Positions 44,805-54,225 are shown, counted from the first letter of the stretch. The stretch: 64,000 nt of DNA from Clostridiales bacterium Firm_11 (GCA_001604105.1 LVAQ01000014.1:1-64000); one strand, 5' to 3'. Numbers and translations: made by a program. Notes: generated by a model not told the origin, from the letters alone.

Positions 44805-45611
44805 GTGGATATTCTACAATATGATTTTATGAGACGGGCTTTTGCGGTTGGGCTTATGCTGGCGGTTATCGTGCCGTGTATTGGGGTCGTGGTGGTGCTC
44901 AAACGCCTGTCTATGCTGGGGGATGCGCTTTCCCATACCTCATTGGCGGGTGTGGCGGCTGGCTTGGTGCTCGGGATCAATCCCATTGTAGGCGCGGTGG
45001 TGATTTGCGTGATTGCCGCGCTCAGTATCGAGGTCATTCGCAAAAAACTGCCAAAGTACGCGGAAATGGCGATTGCCATCATTATGTCCGCGGGAATCGG
45101 TCTTGCTGGTGTGCTTTCGGGATTTGTAAAGAGTTCCGCGAACTTCAACAGTTTCCTGTTTGGCAGCATTGTAGCGATCAGCGATTTTGAGATGCTACTG
45201 GTCAGCCTCATCAGCCTTGCTGTGCTGAGTGCTTTCCTTCTGTTATACAAAGAGCTGTTCTTCATTGCTTTGGATGAACGCGCCGCCAGGCTTGCGGGTG
45301 TGCCTGTGCGTACGGTGAACTTCATCTTTACTATACTGACCGCAATTACGGTATCGGTTGCGGCGCGTACGGTTGGCGCTTTGATTGTATCTTCGTTGAT
45401 GGTATTGCCGGTAGCGTCTGCCATGCAGCTTGTGAAGAGCTACAAGCAGACGGTGATTGTCAGCATTCTATTCGGCATCCTGTTTGTGATTGGCGGACTG
45501 TTCCTCTCCTATTATGTCGGGTTGAAACCGGGAGGAACCATTGTACTGCTTGGGGTGGCAAGCCTGGTTGTACTTATGCTTGGCAAAGGGGTGCTGGGGC
45601 AAAAAGCATAA
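44805..45611 (+). CDS. znuB: Zinc ABC transporter permease
   Basis: Product of 268 aa with about eight transmembrane helices, ABC-3 family (PF00950). The coupling-loop block MLGDALSHTSLAGVAAG and the C-terminal VGALIVSSLMVLPVASAM are characteristic. GTG 44805 follows GAGGGAATGAAGC. Same transcript as znuC, and 29 nt before the COG0523 gene. Confidence 0.93.
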   Translation: MDILQYDFMRRAFAVGLMLAVIVPCIGVVVVLKRLSMLGDALSHTSLAGVAAGLVLGINPIVGAVVICVIAALSIEVIRKKLPKYAEMAIAIIMSAGIGLAGVLSGFVKSSANFNSFLFGSIVAISDFEMLLVSLISLAVLSAFLLLYKELFFIALDERAARLAGVPVRTVNFIFTILTAITVSVAARTVGALIVSSLMVLPVASAMQLVKSYKQTVIVSILFGILFVIGGLFLSYYVGLKPGGTIVLLGVASLVVLMLGKGVLGQKA

Positions 45612-45640
45612 GCCCAACAGCAAAGAAAGGTGTGGTTAAC

Positions 45641-46711
45641 GTGGTTGAGGTATACATCGTCTCAGGTTTTTTAGGGGCGGGTAAGACCACATGGATCCAG
45701 CGATTGCTGGCAGAGGCGTTTCAGCAGCAAAAAGTTGTGCTGATCGAGAACGATTTTGGACAAGCCAGCGTGGACGCGGCGCTATTGAAGCACCAGGGTG
45801 TGACCGTTACAGAGATTAATGCCGGGTGTATCTGCTGCAGCCTTTCCGGTGATTTCGTCAAGGCAATTGGAAGCATTTTGCAGGAGTATGCACCGGATGT
45901 ACTGTTGATCGAGCCTTCGGGGGTTGGCAAGCTTTCGGATGTGCGCAAGGCTTGTGAGGATGTGTCTATTCAAGGGCGTTTGCACCTAGCGGGCAGTATG
46001 ACTGTTGTGGATGCGACCCGGTTTGCGCTGTATCAGGAGAACTTCGGCGAGTTTTTTGAGGATCAGATTCGCGCGGCAGATGCGGTGCTGCTCAGCCACG
46101 GCAACAATATACCGGAGCAGGCTACCTATGCAAGCGAGTTGGTGAACCAGATGAATCCCGAAGCGACCTTATTTGCAACGCCGTGGGATCTGCTGCCGGT
46201 CGAGACTGTGCTTGGCAGCCTGCCTGAGAGCCCCTTTGCGATACAGTTGCAAAAAGCATCCGCGCAAGCAACGGTACCGCAGAAGCAGGAGCATGCATGC
46301 TGCCATGCACATGGTGAGGAGCAACATCACGAACACGATGAAGCATGTTGCCACGCGCATGCCCACGATGATGCGCATTGCCACCAACATGATCACGAAT
46401 GCCATGTGCATGATTGCCATGAGCACAACCATCAGCACACGGCGGAGGATGTATTTGAAACCCTAACGGTGGATACGCAGCAATCTTTCACCCGGGAGAC
46501 GTTGCGCTCCCTGTTTCAGCAAATGGAGGCGAATGGCGGCAATGTTGTGCGTGCCAAGGGTATCCTGCGCGGGGAACGGGACAACTGGAACGTACAGTAT
46601 GTTACAGGCCAAGTGCAGATTGAGCCAAGTACCGCACCGGCCGGCCAGATGGCGATCATTGGTCGGGATTTGCGCCATGACGTAATCCTCTCGCTGTTCG
46701 CAAATGAATAA
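45641..46711 (+). CDS. COG0523 (CobW/G3E) zinc-linked GTPase with Cys/His-rich insert
   Basis: Product of 356 aa. Walker A is GFLGAGKTTW, the family metal motif CxCC is NAGCICCSL (Cys 63, 65, 66), and Walker B/EPSG is LLIEPSGVGKL. The region where the guanine-specificity motif NKxD is expected reads AVLLSHGNN, a marked departure. Residues 218-266 form a Cys/His-rich segment (ACCHAHGEEQHHEHDE and HCHQHDHECHVHDCHEH), then a CobW C-terminal domain (residues about 270-356). Zur-linked COG0523 proteins act as zinc metallochaperones such as ZagA or ZNG1. GTG 45641 is chosen over GTG 45632 for ribosome-site spacing. Confidence 0.9.
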   Translation: MVEVYIVSGFLGAGKTTWIQRLLAEAFQQQKVVLIENDFGQASVDAALLKHQGVTVTEINAGCICCSLSGDFVKAIGSILQEYAPDVLLIEPSGVGKLSDVRKACEDVSIQGRLHLAGSMTVVDATRFALYQENFGEFFEDQIRAADAVLLSHGNNIPEQATYASELVNQMNPEATLFATPWDLLPVETVLGSLPESPFAIQLQKASAQATVPQKQEHACCHAHGEEQHHEHDEACCHAHAHDDAHCHQHDHECHVHDCHEHNHQHTAEDVFETLTVDTQQSFTRETLRSLFQQMEANGGNVVRAKGILRGERDNWNVQYVTGQVQIEPSTAPAGQMAIIGRDLRHDVILSLFANE

Positions 46712-46720
46712 CCCCATGAA

Positions 46721-46748
46721 AAAACAGGCGACACATGGCCGCCTGTTT
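46721..46748. terminator. Terminator between COG0523 gene and zur
   Basis: AAAACAGGCG / CGCCTGTTT with a short loop and flanking CCCC/GGGG pairing, between convergent genes. Confidence 0.78.
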
Positions 46749-46758
46749 GGGGATATCG

Positions 46759-47202
46759 CTATTTACCGCTTTCCTTCTGGCAATCGGGGCAAAGGCCATA
46801 AATGTCCAACCGATGCCCCATGATGGTGTACTGTGTTTCCCGGGCTACTGCCTTTTCAAACGCTTCCAGCGGGCAATGACCAACGGGACATATCTTTTTA
46901 CAGTTCACACACACCAAATAATGCTGGTGGCTATGCACATTCATCTCGTAGAGCATGCGGTTATCACCGGATACACTCACTTTACGGACAACGCCTTTAT
47001 CGCACATTGTTTCCAGAGAGCGGTACACGGTTGAAAGGTTGATATCTACATGCTGCTGCTTGAGCGCAAGGTAAACATCCTCCGCCGCATAAGGCTGTTC
47101 GCCTATGGAGAGTATATCCAAAATGGCCTTGCGCTGCCGGGTATTCTTCAAACCGCTTTGCCGCAGGCAATCCAAATGATCGCGCGTTACCTTGCTATCC
47201 AT
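46759..47202 (-). CDS. zur: Fur-family regulator, probably Zur
   Basis: Product of 147 aa. N-terminal winged helix (GLKNTRQRKAILDIL; NLSTVYRSLETMCDKGVV) and a C-terminal metal domain with MNVHSHQHYLVCVNCKKI, and a CxxC pair at each end (CVNC, CPDC) forming the structural zinc site. Zinc sensing is inferred from neighbours: convergent with znuCB-COG0523 and divergent from the permease fusion. It would repress at the 7-1-7 sites at 42440 and 43980. ATG 47202 follows GGGAGGCATGT. PerR or Fur remain possible from sequence alone. Confidence 0.87.
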   Translation of the reverse strand: MDSKVTRDHLDCLRQSGLKNTRQRKAILDILSIGEQPYAAEDVYLALKQQHVDINLSTVYRSLETMCDKGVVRKVSVSGDNRMLYEMNVHSHQHYLVCVNCKKICPVGHCPLEAFEKAVARETQYTIMGHRLDIYGLCPDCQKESGK

Positions 47203-47364
47203 ACATGCCTCCCGTTTGTACGCCCATGATATCGCAATGTTGGTGCGTAGCCGTCCTTCGGTCACACGCTACTACTTTACGATATCACAATCCGGCGTCC
47301 TTGGCAATCACCCATACGGCTTACGGGGAGGCGCACTCGACGAATCAAGACGGAGAAGATGAAG

Positions 47365-48912
47365 ATGAACCGTAACAAACCAACAATCTACGCAGTCACA
47401 GGGACGCTGATGGCCGGGAAAACAACATTTATCAAGCAATGCTTGACGCGCATCCCACAGGGCCGTAAGGTTCTGGTGATCCAGTTTGAAAAAGGAATGG
47501 AGTCCATACAGGGGGATACCCTGTATATTCCGATTCGCGATGTACAATCCCAGACGGATGAAGAACTTGTGACACGTATTGCCGATGCGGTGACAGAAAC
47601 ACAACCCAGCGACATCTGGGTCGAATGGAATGGCATGCTGCCTGTACAAAGGCTTATCACGCTGCTCAATCATAATGCGCTGCGCAGATGCTGCAAGCTT
47701 GGCAAAATCATTCAAGTGACCGAGGGGCAAGGTTACCTGGAACAGCTGGCCGTATCCGGCAGTATGCTGATGGAACAGTTGCTGCAATGCGATGTGGCCG
47801 TCATTCGCAATGTGGATCGAAAGCAATTGCGCACGATTCGCCACGCGCTTTCCAGAATGCAGGGAAGTGTGGAGGCAATCGCCTGGGAAGATGAAAAGCA
47901 GATTGATAGTCTGCTGGGTTTTCCCAATGTGAACGAAGCTGTTCGAAGCCTGACCATTTTTACTGCTTGTGTGGCACTGGCTGGGCTCTTGTATGCGATG
48001 GATATATCGATCCCTACTTCCATATCGGTTTTCCTTGGCACGTGGCTGCAAGCGATTCCTTTTCTGCTGCTGGGTATTTTGCTCTCGTCGCTGATACAGG
48101 TTTTTGTTTCGGCGGATCTGATACGCCGATTATTCCCCAAGAATCTGCTGGGTGGAATGCTGTTTGGTATTTTCGGCGGATTTTTAATGCCCATATGCGA
48201 TTGCGCGTCCATTCCGGTTTTTCGAAGCCTTGTTAAGAAAGGCGTGCCACTGCCCGCGGCGGTCACCTTTATGACAGCTGCGCCGGTGATCAATCCGGTT
48301 GTGATGCTTTCTACGTATTACGCCTTTGGCGGCAATACCAAGGTTGTGCTGGCCAGAGTTGTGTTGGGGATCATTGCATCGGTTATCATTGGCCTTTTTT
48401 TCGTGCGAACTCGCACGAGCATTTTTACGAACCAGTATTCGGCGGTTGCATGCGCCTGTTGCCAGACGTTTGGCTCGGAGGGAAAGCCCGCGTCAAAGCT
48501 TGTGCAGTTGGTATCCCATTTCCGTAACGAGCTTTTTGAGGTGGGTAAATACCTGCTGATGGGCATTGCGGTTTCTACCTTCTTTCAAATGGTATTGGGC
48601 AGCGACCTGACGCAGATGAATGCGCTTGGGTTGGTTGGGTCAATGCTGTTGATGATGGTCATGGCGCTGCTGCTTTCGCTATGCTCATCCTCCGATGCGG
48701 TGGTAGGTAAAAACATGGGGGCGAGTTTTCCGATTGGCGCGGTTATGGGTTTCTTAGTTTTTGGACCCATGATGGATATTAAGAACCTGATTTTGATGTC
48801 TGCGAATATGACCAAGCGGTTCATCGTGAAAATCGCCGTTGTTTCATTCGTTGTATGCTTTGCAGTGGTATATGTTGCTTCGCTGTTGGGTCTGGAGGTA
48901 TGGTTAGCATGA
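47365..48912 (+). CDS. Fusion of COG0523-like P-loop domain with YraQ/UPF0718 permease
   Basis: Product of 515 aa. Residues 1 to about 190 resemble a stripped-down COG0523 domain: Walker A VTGTLMAGKTTF, an EWNGM block where family members have E-(P/C)-(S/N)-G, and an IRNVDR segment in place of NKxD; the CxCC motif is missing. Residues about 195-515 are a UPF0718 (DUF318) permease with eight or so helices, including MPICDCASIPVFRSL and CSSSDAVVGKNM, plus a loop with VACACCQT. Transport substrate of this permease family is not firmly known; the context points to zinc or another metal. ATG 47365 (spacing 9 from GGAG) is preferred over 47359. Its stop overlaps the next start. Confidence 0.85.
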   Translation: MNRNKPTIYAVTGTLMAGKTTFIKQCLTRIPQGRKVLVIQFEKGMESIQGDTLYIPIRDVQSQTDEELVTRIADAVTETQPSDIWVEWNGMLPVQRLITLLNHNALRRCCKLGKIIQVTEGQGYLEQLAVSGSMLMEQLLQCDVAVIRNVDRKQLRTIRHALSRMQGSVEAIAWEDEKQIDSLLGFPNVNEAVRSLTIFTACVALAGLLYAMDISIPTSISVFLGTWLQAIPFLLLGILLSSLIQVFVSADLIRRLFPKNLLGGMLFGIFGGFLMPICDCASIPVFRSLVKKGVPLPAAVTFMTAAPVINPVVMLSTYYAFGGNTKVVLARVVLGIIASVIIGLFFVRTRTSIFTNQYSAVACACCQTFGSEGKPASKLVQLVSHFRNELFEVGKYLLMGIAVSTFFQMVLGSDLTQMNALGLVGSMLLMMVMALLLSLCSSSDAVVGKNMGASFPIGAVMGFLVFGPMMDIKNLILMSANMTKRFIVKIAVVSFVVCFAVVYVASLLGLEVWLA

Positions 48913-49679
48913 GAAGAGTCAATGTAGCCATGCTGGCGGAAGGAATCGCCTTTGCTATGCTGGGCGCGATTCTGTTGGTGTTATCCGTGACAGGCACATA
49001 TATGTATTATGTCACGCCGCGTACACTGCCTTACCTGTATTTTGCAAGCGCTATGCTGCTGGTGCTGGGTGTATTCGCGCTGCTGCGCATGTTTGAGCAG
49101 GCGCACATAAAGCCCTATAGCCATTTGATGGTATTGCTGGTTCCGATTGTCCTGCTGGGATGGTCTGCCGTGGATACGGGAATCCTCGATCGACTGCTCA
49201 CACCGCCAAGCATCACAAGCGATAGTGAAGACCTGATGGTTGCGGGCGGCGGGGCATACACCATGAAAGCAGCGTTATATCAGGATACGCAAATACATGG
49301 ATACGATCCCGTTCATCGCAGGATTGTCATACCGGAGGAAGAAACCTATCTATGGCTGGTAGAAATCTATGAAAACCCTGAAACGTTTCTTGGCTTCACC
49401 ATCACAACCATGGGGCAGGTGATGAAGGACGAGGCCTATTTCACCGAAGGCACCTTCTCGCCTGTTCGGCAGTTAATGACTTGCTGCACCGCGGATTTGT
49501 ACCCGATTGGCTTCAAGTGCGAGTACGGGGATGTTGATTCGCTTATAGCGGATCAATGGGTCAGAGTCACAGGCACCCTTACGATCAAGACGCTATCGCA
49601 AACCAGCGAGCTGCGCATTCTTGCCGATACCGTGGAGGAAGTATCTCCTGCCAGAGAACCCTATGTTTATGCCTATTAG
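48909..49679 (+). CDS. TIGR03943 / DUF1980 permease partner (YcgQ type)
   Basis: Product of 256 aa. An N-terminal membrane part of about four helices (residues 5-95) is followed by a soluble domain ending in a beta-rich fold with the family motif MTCCTADLYPIGFKCEYGD (CC-x-AD) and a second part WVRVTGTL. DUF1980 proteins are paired with UPF0718 permeases, as in Bacillus YcgQ/YcgR. Start codon overlaps the permease stop (ATGA), confirming the pair. The exact transport role is unknown. The adjacent Cys pair may bind metal. Confidence 0.87.
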   Translation: MRRVNVAMLAEGIAFAMLGAILLVLSVTGTYMYYVTPRTLPYLYFASAMLLVLGVFALLRMFEQAHIKPYSHLMVLLVPIVLLGWSAVDTGILDRLLTPPSITSDSEDLMVAGGGAYTMKAALYQDTQIHGYDPVHRRIVIPEEETYLWLVEIYENPETFLGFTITTMGQVMKDEAYFTEGTFSPVRQLMTCCTADLYPIGFKCEYGDVDSLIADQWVRVTGTLTIKTLSQTSELRILADTVEEVSPAREPYVYAY

Positions 49680-49762
49680 GATAGGTAGGCGAAGGGCGGC
49701 GCTTGGGAAAATCGGATACGCCAATATGCTGATATTCATGGTGCTGCATCGAGCACCATAAC

Positions 49763-49791
49763 TTTACGTTAAAAGCCAGATGTGCTATACT
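49763..49791 (+). promoter_or_regulatory. Promoter of capA-like gene
   Basis: TTTACG (49763-49768) and TATACT (49786-49791), 17 bp spacing, 26 nt before the ATG. Confidence 0.65.
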
Positions 49792-49817
49792 GTGGCTATC
49801 ACAAGGGGGGCGGAGCC

Positions 49818-50906
49818 ATGAGAATCCGGCATGCCGCTTTGCTTTTGTTGCTGTTGTTGGCAAGTTCGGTGAAGGCGCAGGCGTCTGTTTCCATCCACGC
49901 ATTTCCGGTAAACCAGCCGCCGGATGCGTTGGTACAAACAGCCATGGCGGTTGTTGAGGGCGAAACCGAGATTCGGTTAACCTTTGGTGGCGATTGCACA
50001 CTTGGCGGCACCCAGAACGGCGGCGCAAAGCGCTTTGCCAGCGTCGTAAACACCCATGGCTATGCATACCCTTTTGCAAACCTCTTAGCATTGCTATCGG
50101 AGGATGATTTGACGCTTGTTAATCTGGAGGGTGTGCTCAGCTCCCGAAAGCTAACGCGCGAAAAGAAAGCGTTCAACTTTTTAGGCGATCCGGCGTACAC
50201 TGCCATATTGACCCAGGGAAGTGTTGAATGTGTATCGCTGGCCAACAATCACGTGCTGGATTATGGCGCGGCGGGCAAAGCGGATACCATAGCGGCACTG
50301 GAAACGGCGGGGCTGGCATTTGTTGACGATAACTATGTAACCATATTGCAAAAGGATGGCGTACGGGTTGGGTTCACCGCCAGCGGGTTGCGTTTTGACC
50401 AAGCCCGGTTTTTGAAACAAGCCGAGGTACTTCGTTCACTCGGGTGCGCCGCGCTTGTTCATGTGATGCATATGGGAGAGGAATACGCTGCCACACTGAC
50501 GCAGGCACAGAAGAACACGGCCGCATTCCTTGCCGAACAAGGCGTGCTACTGGTTGTTGGGCATCACCCGCATGTGGTGCAGGGGCTGGAGATCATTGGC
50601 CATACAACGGTTGCCTACAGTTTAGGCAATCTGGTGTTTGGCGGGAATACCGATCCGCGTGACTATGATGCGTACTTGCTTTCGGCATCCCTCTATTTTA
50701 CCGATGGGAACCCGAAACGCACGCAAGTCACTCTGTGGCCGCTAACCATCAGCGGAAAAACACGGTCAAACGACTATCAGCCTGCGCTGCTGTCCGGTGA
50801 GGCAGCCTTGCGGGTCATGAAGAAGATACAGCAATCTTCAGCGTTTACGATTGCGCCTTACCTTACGGGGCAAGGCGCGCCGCAGGTGGGTATCGATTTA
50901 CAGTAG
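49818..50906 (+). CDS. CapA-family secreted metallophosphatase-like protein
   Basis: Product of 362 aa. Signal peptide (HAALLLLLLLASSVKAQA) then the CapA/PGA_cap fold: FGGDCTLGG, DLTLVNLEGVLS, SLANNHVLDYG, VVGHHPHVVQGLE and VAYSLGNLVFGG supply the Asp, Asn and His metal ligands. Related proteins take part in poly-gamma-glutamate export or amide cleavage, but no capB/capC genes are nearby, so that role is not supported here. ATG 49818 follows GGGGCGGAG. Confidence 0.88.
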   Translation: MRIRHAALLLLLLLASSVKAQASVSIHAFPVNQPPDALVQTAMAVVEGETEIRLTFGGDCTLGGTQNGGAKRFASVVNTHGYAYPFANLLALLSEDDLTLVNLEGVLSSRKLTREKKAFNFLGDPAYTAILTQGSVECVSLANNHVLDYGAAGKADTIAALETAGLAFVDDNYVTILQKDGVRVGFTASGLRFDQARFLKQAEVLRSLGCAALVHVMHMGEEYAATLTQAQKNTAAFLAEQGVLLVVGHHPHVVQGLEIIGHTTVAYSLGNLVFGGNTDPRDYDAYLLSASLYFTDGNPKRTQVTLWPLTISGKTRSNDYQPALLSGEAALRVMKKIQQSSAFTIAPYLTGQGAPQVGIDLQ

Positions 50907-50917
50907 GAGGGGTTACC

Positions 50918-51535
50918 ATGGGACAGCCAATCATGACCGCCATAGAGCGCATGCGCAAGCATGGGTTTGAAGTGGTGGAGCTGGAAACCGCCGCGCAAGC
51001 CAAGGCGTATTTGACATCGCATATTTCGGCAGATTCTACCGTAGGCGTCAGCGGATCGATCACCATCCGCGAAATAGAAGTTATAGCAGCTTTGCAGGAA
51101 AAGGGCTGCAGGATCTACCAGCACTGGGGCGCGCAGAAGGCAGATGTGCCAGCCATATTTGAACAGGCACGCGCATCGGATGTTTACCTTACCTCCGCCA
51201 ACGCGGTTACGAAGGAAGGCAGTCTCGTGTTTATCGATGGTACCTGTAACCGCGTCAGCGCGATTCTATTTGGCCCCAAACAGGTGTATTTCGTGGTAAG
51301 CATTGCTAAATTTGTTGAAGGCGGCATCAATACGGCGATAGCGCGCATCAAGCAAACAGCTTGCCCGCAGAACGCTCGACGCATTGGGCTTGCTACACCT
51401 TGCGCTAAGACCGGCATTTGCAAGAGCAGCGAGTGCGACGAGGAAAGCATGTGCAGCGCAACAGTGGTGCTTGACCGTGTACCGCGCGGCCGTATCATGA
51501 CGGTTCTGCTGGTGGAGGAAGCGCTGGGTTACTAG
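50918..51535 (+). CDS. LUD-domain protein (LutC/YkgG-like)
   Basis: Product of 205 aa. LUD fold blocks: VGVSGSITIREIEVI, YLTSANAVTKEGSLVFIDGTCNRVSAILFGPKQVYFV, then a Cys-rich tail TPCAKTGICKSSECDEESMCS. This stand-alone form is common in clostridia. LutC homologs support lactate oxidation with iron-sulfur partners, but LutA/LutB are not adjacent, so the pathway is not assigned. ATG 50918 follows AGGAGGGG; 11 nt after the CapA-like gene. Confidence 0.87.
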   Translation: MGQPIMTAIERMRKHGFEVVELETAAQAKAYLTSHISADSTVGVSGSITIREIEVIAALQEKGCRIYQHWGAQKADVPAIFEQARASDVYLTSANAVTKEGSLVFIDGTCNRVSAILFGPKQVYFVVSIAKFVEGGINTAIARIKQTACPQNARRIGLATPCAKTGICKSSECDEESMCSATVVLDRVPRGRIMTVLLVEEALGY

Positions 51536-51689
51536 AAGCAGCGGGCCAGACAATCGGCCGCTTGAAGATGTAGGGATAAGCGGGATTTGAAAAAAACGGT
51601 GGCGCTGGTTGTAGGGTTATGGTAAAATAATTCTTGTGGCCTTTCTGGGAATAGGCAGCATAGACGCACGAAGGGGATGGAATGATCGT

Positions 51690-52763
51690 ATGACACGCGC
51701 CAAACGGCTGATTACCGCAACTGGTCTTATGGATAATGAGGCCATCATTGTATACAAGATTCCGAATCTGTTTTACCTGACTGGCTTCAGGGGCGAGGGC
51801 ATCGCACTCCTTTCGCAGAAGCAACAGGCGATCGTGACGGATTTCCGCTATGTAGAGCAGGCGGAGAAAGAAAGCCCGGATTTCAGCATCGTAAGCATTG
51901 AGAAAGGGCAGAGCCATGAACAGGCCGCCGCGCTATTGGCGCAAGCCTGGCAGGTGGATTCGATCCGGTATGAAGATGATGGCATGACCGTGCGCGATTT
52001 TGCCGCGGCGCAAAAGGCCTTTGGCAATGCCCGCTGGACGCCCTTGCATGAAGATATTGAGCTGTTGCGGCAGATCAAAGATGATCGTGAGATCGCTTTG
52101 ATCAAAGAAGCGTGCAGGATCACCGGCGAAAGCTTTGAACGTATTCTGCCCATGATTCGTGAAGGGGTTTCTGAAAGAGAAATCGCCATTAAGCTTGAAT
52201 TTGACATGCTGACCCATGGCGCGGAGAGCATTGCGTTTTCTACCATCGTAGCTGCGGGCGCAAACGGCTCTTTGCCACACGCGAGACCCGGCGAATACCG
52301 CATTCGACGCGGAGACCTCGTGACGCTTGACTTTGGGGCAAAGGTTGGCGGGTATTGCGCGGATATGACCCGTACCGTATCTGTGGGAGAGCCCAGCGAC
52401 CAGATGCGTCATGTCTATGAAACCGTCAAGGCAGCACAGCAGATGGCGCAGGATGCGGTGCGTGCGGGCGGTGATCAACGAGCGATCGATGCGATTGCGC
52501 GGGATTATATTGCGGCTGCCGGCTATGAAGGACGCTTCGGCCATGGACTGGGTCACAGCCTGGGCATTGAGATTCATGAGAATCCCCGCCTGAATGCTGT
52601 GGCAAACGGCAAACTGCGTACAGGACAATTGATCACGGTGGAACCCGGTATTTATCTGCCGGGCGTCGGCGGCGTACGGATCGAGAATAGCGTGGTTGTA
52701 TTGGAAGACGGCTGTCAGGCACTTACCTTACCTACGCGGGAATTGATCATCCTACCAGCGTAA
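51690..52763 (+). CDS. Xaa-Pro aminopeptidase (M24B)
   Basis: Product of 357 aa. Creatinase N-terminal domain (residues 1-130) and pita-bread catalytic domain with the metal ligands in [21 protein letters not shown] (two Asp), [14 protein letters not shown] (His), [18 protein letters not shown] (two Glu). Cuts N-terminal residues before proline. Starts considered: ATG 51690 fits family length; GTG 51636 lacks a ribosome site. The gene precedes efp, an arrangement conserved in Firmicutes. Confidence 0.93.
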   Translation: MTRAKRLITATGLMDNEAIIVYKIPNLFYLTGFRGEGIALLSQKQQAIVTDFRYVEQAEKESPDFSIVSIEKGQSHEQAAALLAQAWQVDSIRYEDDGMTVRDFAAAQKAFGNARWTPLHEDIELLRQIKDDREIALIKEACRITGESFERILPMIREGVSEREIAIKLEFDMLTHGAESIAFSTIVAAGANGSLPHARPGEYRIRRGDLVTLDFGAKVGGYCADMTRTVSVGEPSDQMRHVYETVKAAQQMAQDAVRAGGDQRAIDAIARDYIAAAGYEGRFGHGLGHSLGIEIHENPRLNAVANGKLRTGQLITVEPGIYLPGVGGVRIENSVVVLEDGCQALTLPTRELIILPA

Positions 52764-52791
52764 AACCCAAACACGAACGGAGGAACGGTTT

Positions 52792-53349
52792 ATGATCACA
52801 GCGGGAGAGTTTCGCAAGGGCATTACTGTGGAATGGGATGGCGGCGTATGGAACATCGTGGATTTCCAGCATGTGAAGCCCGGTAAGGGCGCTGCCTTTG
52901 TGCGCACCAAAATCAAGAACATTATTACCGGCGCGGTGGTAGAGCGCAGCTTCAACCCAACGGACAAGATGCCGCGCGCTATTGTGGAAACCAAGGAAAT
53001 GCAATATGTGTACTCCGATGGTGACCTTTACTACTTCATGGATTTGGATACCTTTGAGCAGATTCCGCTTAACAAGGAGCAGGTGGAAGACGCGATTCCC
53101 TTCGTCAAGGAAAGCACCAATGTGACAGTCCGCTTTTTGAAGGGCATTGCCTTTAGCGTAGCGGCGCCTAACTTTGTTGAGTTGGAAGTCACGGATACCG
53201 AGCCCGGCTTCAAGGGCGATACCGCAAGCAATACGTATAAACCCGCTACCATGGAAACGGGTCACACGCTGCAAGTGCCTTTGTTTATCAGCATTGGCGA
53301 TCGCATCCGCATTGATACGCGCAGCGGCGAATACATGGAGCGCTGCTGA
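52792..53349 (+). CDS. efp: Translation elongation factor P
   Basis: Product of 185 aa, the standard length. EF-P rescues ribosomes stalled at polyproline. Three beta-barrel domains; the domain I loop [13 protein letters not shown] carries the modifiable Lys (KPGKG), and the domain III signature [16 protein letters not shown] closes the protein. ATG follows GGAGGAACGG. Directly after the Xaa-Pro peptidase, tying together two proline-related functions. Confidence 0.96.
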   Translation: MITAGEFRKGITVEWDGGVWNIVDFQHVKPGKGAAFVRTKIKNIITGAVVERSFNPTDKMPRAIVETKEMQYVYSDGDLYYFMDLDTFEQIPLNKEQVEDAIPFVKESTNVTVRFLKGIAFSVAAPNFVELEVTDTEPGFKGDTASNTYKPATMETGHTLQVPLFISIGDRIRIDTRSGEYMERC

Positions 53350-53426
53350 GCATCCTGCTGTAGCTTTTACTTGCCCGACAACCTAAACAGGCCGCCGCGC
53401 CTAGACGACGCGGGAAAGGAAACGTT

Positions 53427-53867
53427 ATGAGTAATATCACCGATCGTACCGCCTACTTGCGTGGCTTGGCCGAGGGGCTTTCATTGGACAAAGAGAAGGG
53501 CGAGAATCGCCTGCTTCTGGAAATGCTCTCTGTGATGGATGAGATGGCGCAGAAAATCGTCGAGCTGGATAGCGACATCGGCGAATTGGATGAGTTTGTC
53601 GAATCGATTGACAGCGATCTCGGCGACATCGAGGATGCTTTGTTCGGCGATGATGACGATATGGACGAGGATGAAGACGAGGACGATGACGAGGAGTCAG
53701 AAGCGTTTGACGAAAACGAAGAGCTTTCTTTTGACTGCCCGCACTGCGGCAAGACGTTGCAAATCAAAGCCGCAGATATCGATTTTGATGAAAGCCCCCT
53801 GTGCCCAAGCTGCAATAAACCATTCTTTCCCGATGTAATTGACGGGGAAGACGAAGAAGAGCACTGA
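53427..53867 (+). CDS. CD1247-type zinc-ribbon protein
   Basis: Product of 146 aa. N-terminal coiled-coil-like helix (TDRTAYLRGLAEGLSLDKEKG, family of CD1247 N-terminal domain proteins), a long Asp/Glu-only spacer (residues about 75-95), then a zinc ribbon with CPHCGKTL and CPSCNKPF. Found after efp in many clostridia; role unknown, perhaps translation- or stress-linked. ATG 53427 follows GGGAAAGGAAACGTT. Terminator downstream. Confidence 0.87.
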   Translation: MSNITDRTAYLRGLAEGLSLDKEKGENRLLLEMLSVMDEMAQKIVELDSDIGELDEFVESIDSDLGDIEDALFGDDDDMDEDEDEDDDEESEAFDENEELSFDCPHCGKTLQIKAADIDFDESPLCPSCNKPFFPDVIDGEDEEEH

Positions 53868-53884
53868 GCTAAGCATGGCATTAG

Positions 53885-53942
53885 CCCCAAACCCTTGATG
53901 CGTTCCGCAGAAGCGCATGCGTGAAGGGGTTGGGGTTTTTTG
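53885..53942 (+). terminator. Strong rho-independent terminator
   Basis: CCCCAAACCCTT pairs with AAGGGGTTGGGG (one mismatch), with inner pairing, followed by TTTTTTG. Confidence 0.85.
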
Positions 53943-54072
53943 CTATCGCTAAGGAATCGATAAGCGCGCGAAACCACGCGGTGATACTGATAGCGATGAA
54001 TATTCCATGCGCGGGTTATCACCGTGTGCAGGTACGTTTGTTGTGTTTGAGGCATCAAACTTCGCCGGAAGG

Positions 54073-54101
54073 TTTACTTTTTTGTATACAACCGTTATAA
54101 T
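54073..54101 (+). promoter_or_regulatory. Promoter of the ECF S-component / coaX / hom transcript
   Basis: TTTACT (54073-54078) and TATAAT (54096-54101), 17 bp spacing, about 125 nt leader. Confidence 0.75.
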
Positions 54102-54225
54102 ACAATACTAGGGCAGCGCCGACACCTAACGGGTCGGACGCTTTTCAAAACCCTTGTGCCTCACCTGCCTTGGTTGGCAACACATCGTCGGGTATCCCAA
54201 AAGAACTCGAACGGAGGAAATCAAC

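Noticed and set aside
47203..47364. Zur box or clear promoter between zur and the permease fusion
   Set aside because: GATATCRCAAT occurs twice (47228 and 47281), but neither fits the TGCAAAC motif and no good promoter is visible.
49818..50906. Poly-gamma-glutamate capsule locus
   Set aside because: Only a CapA-like protein is present; capB and capC are absent, so capsule synthesis is not supported.
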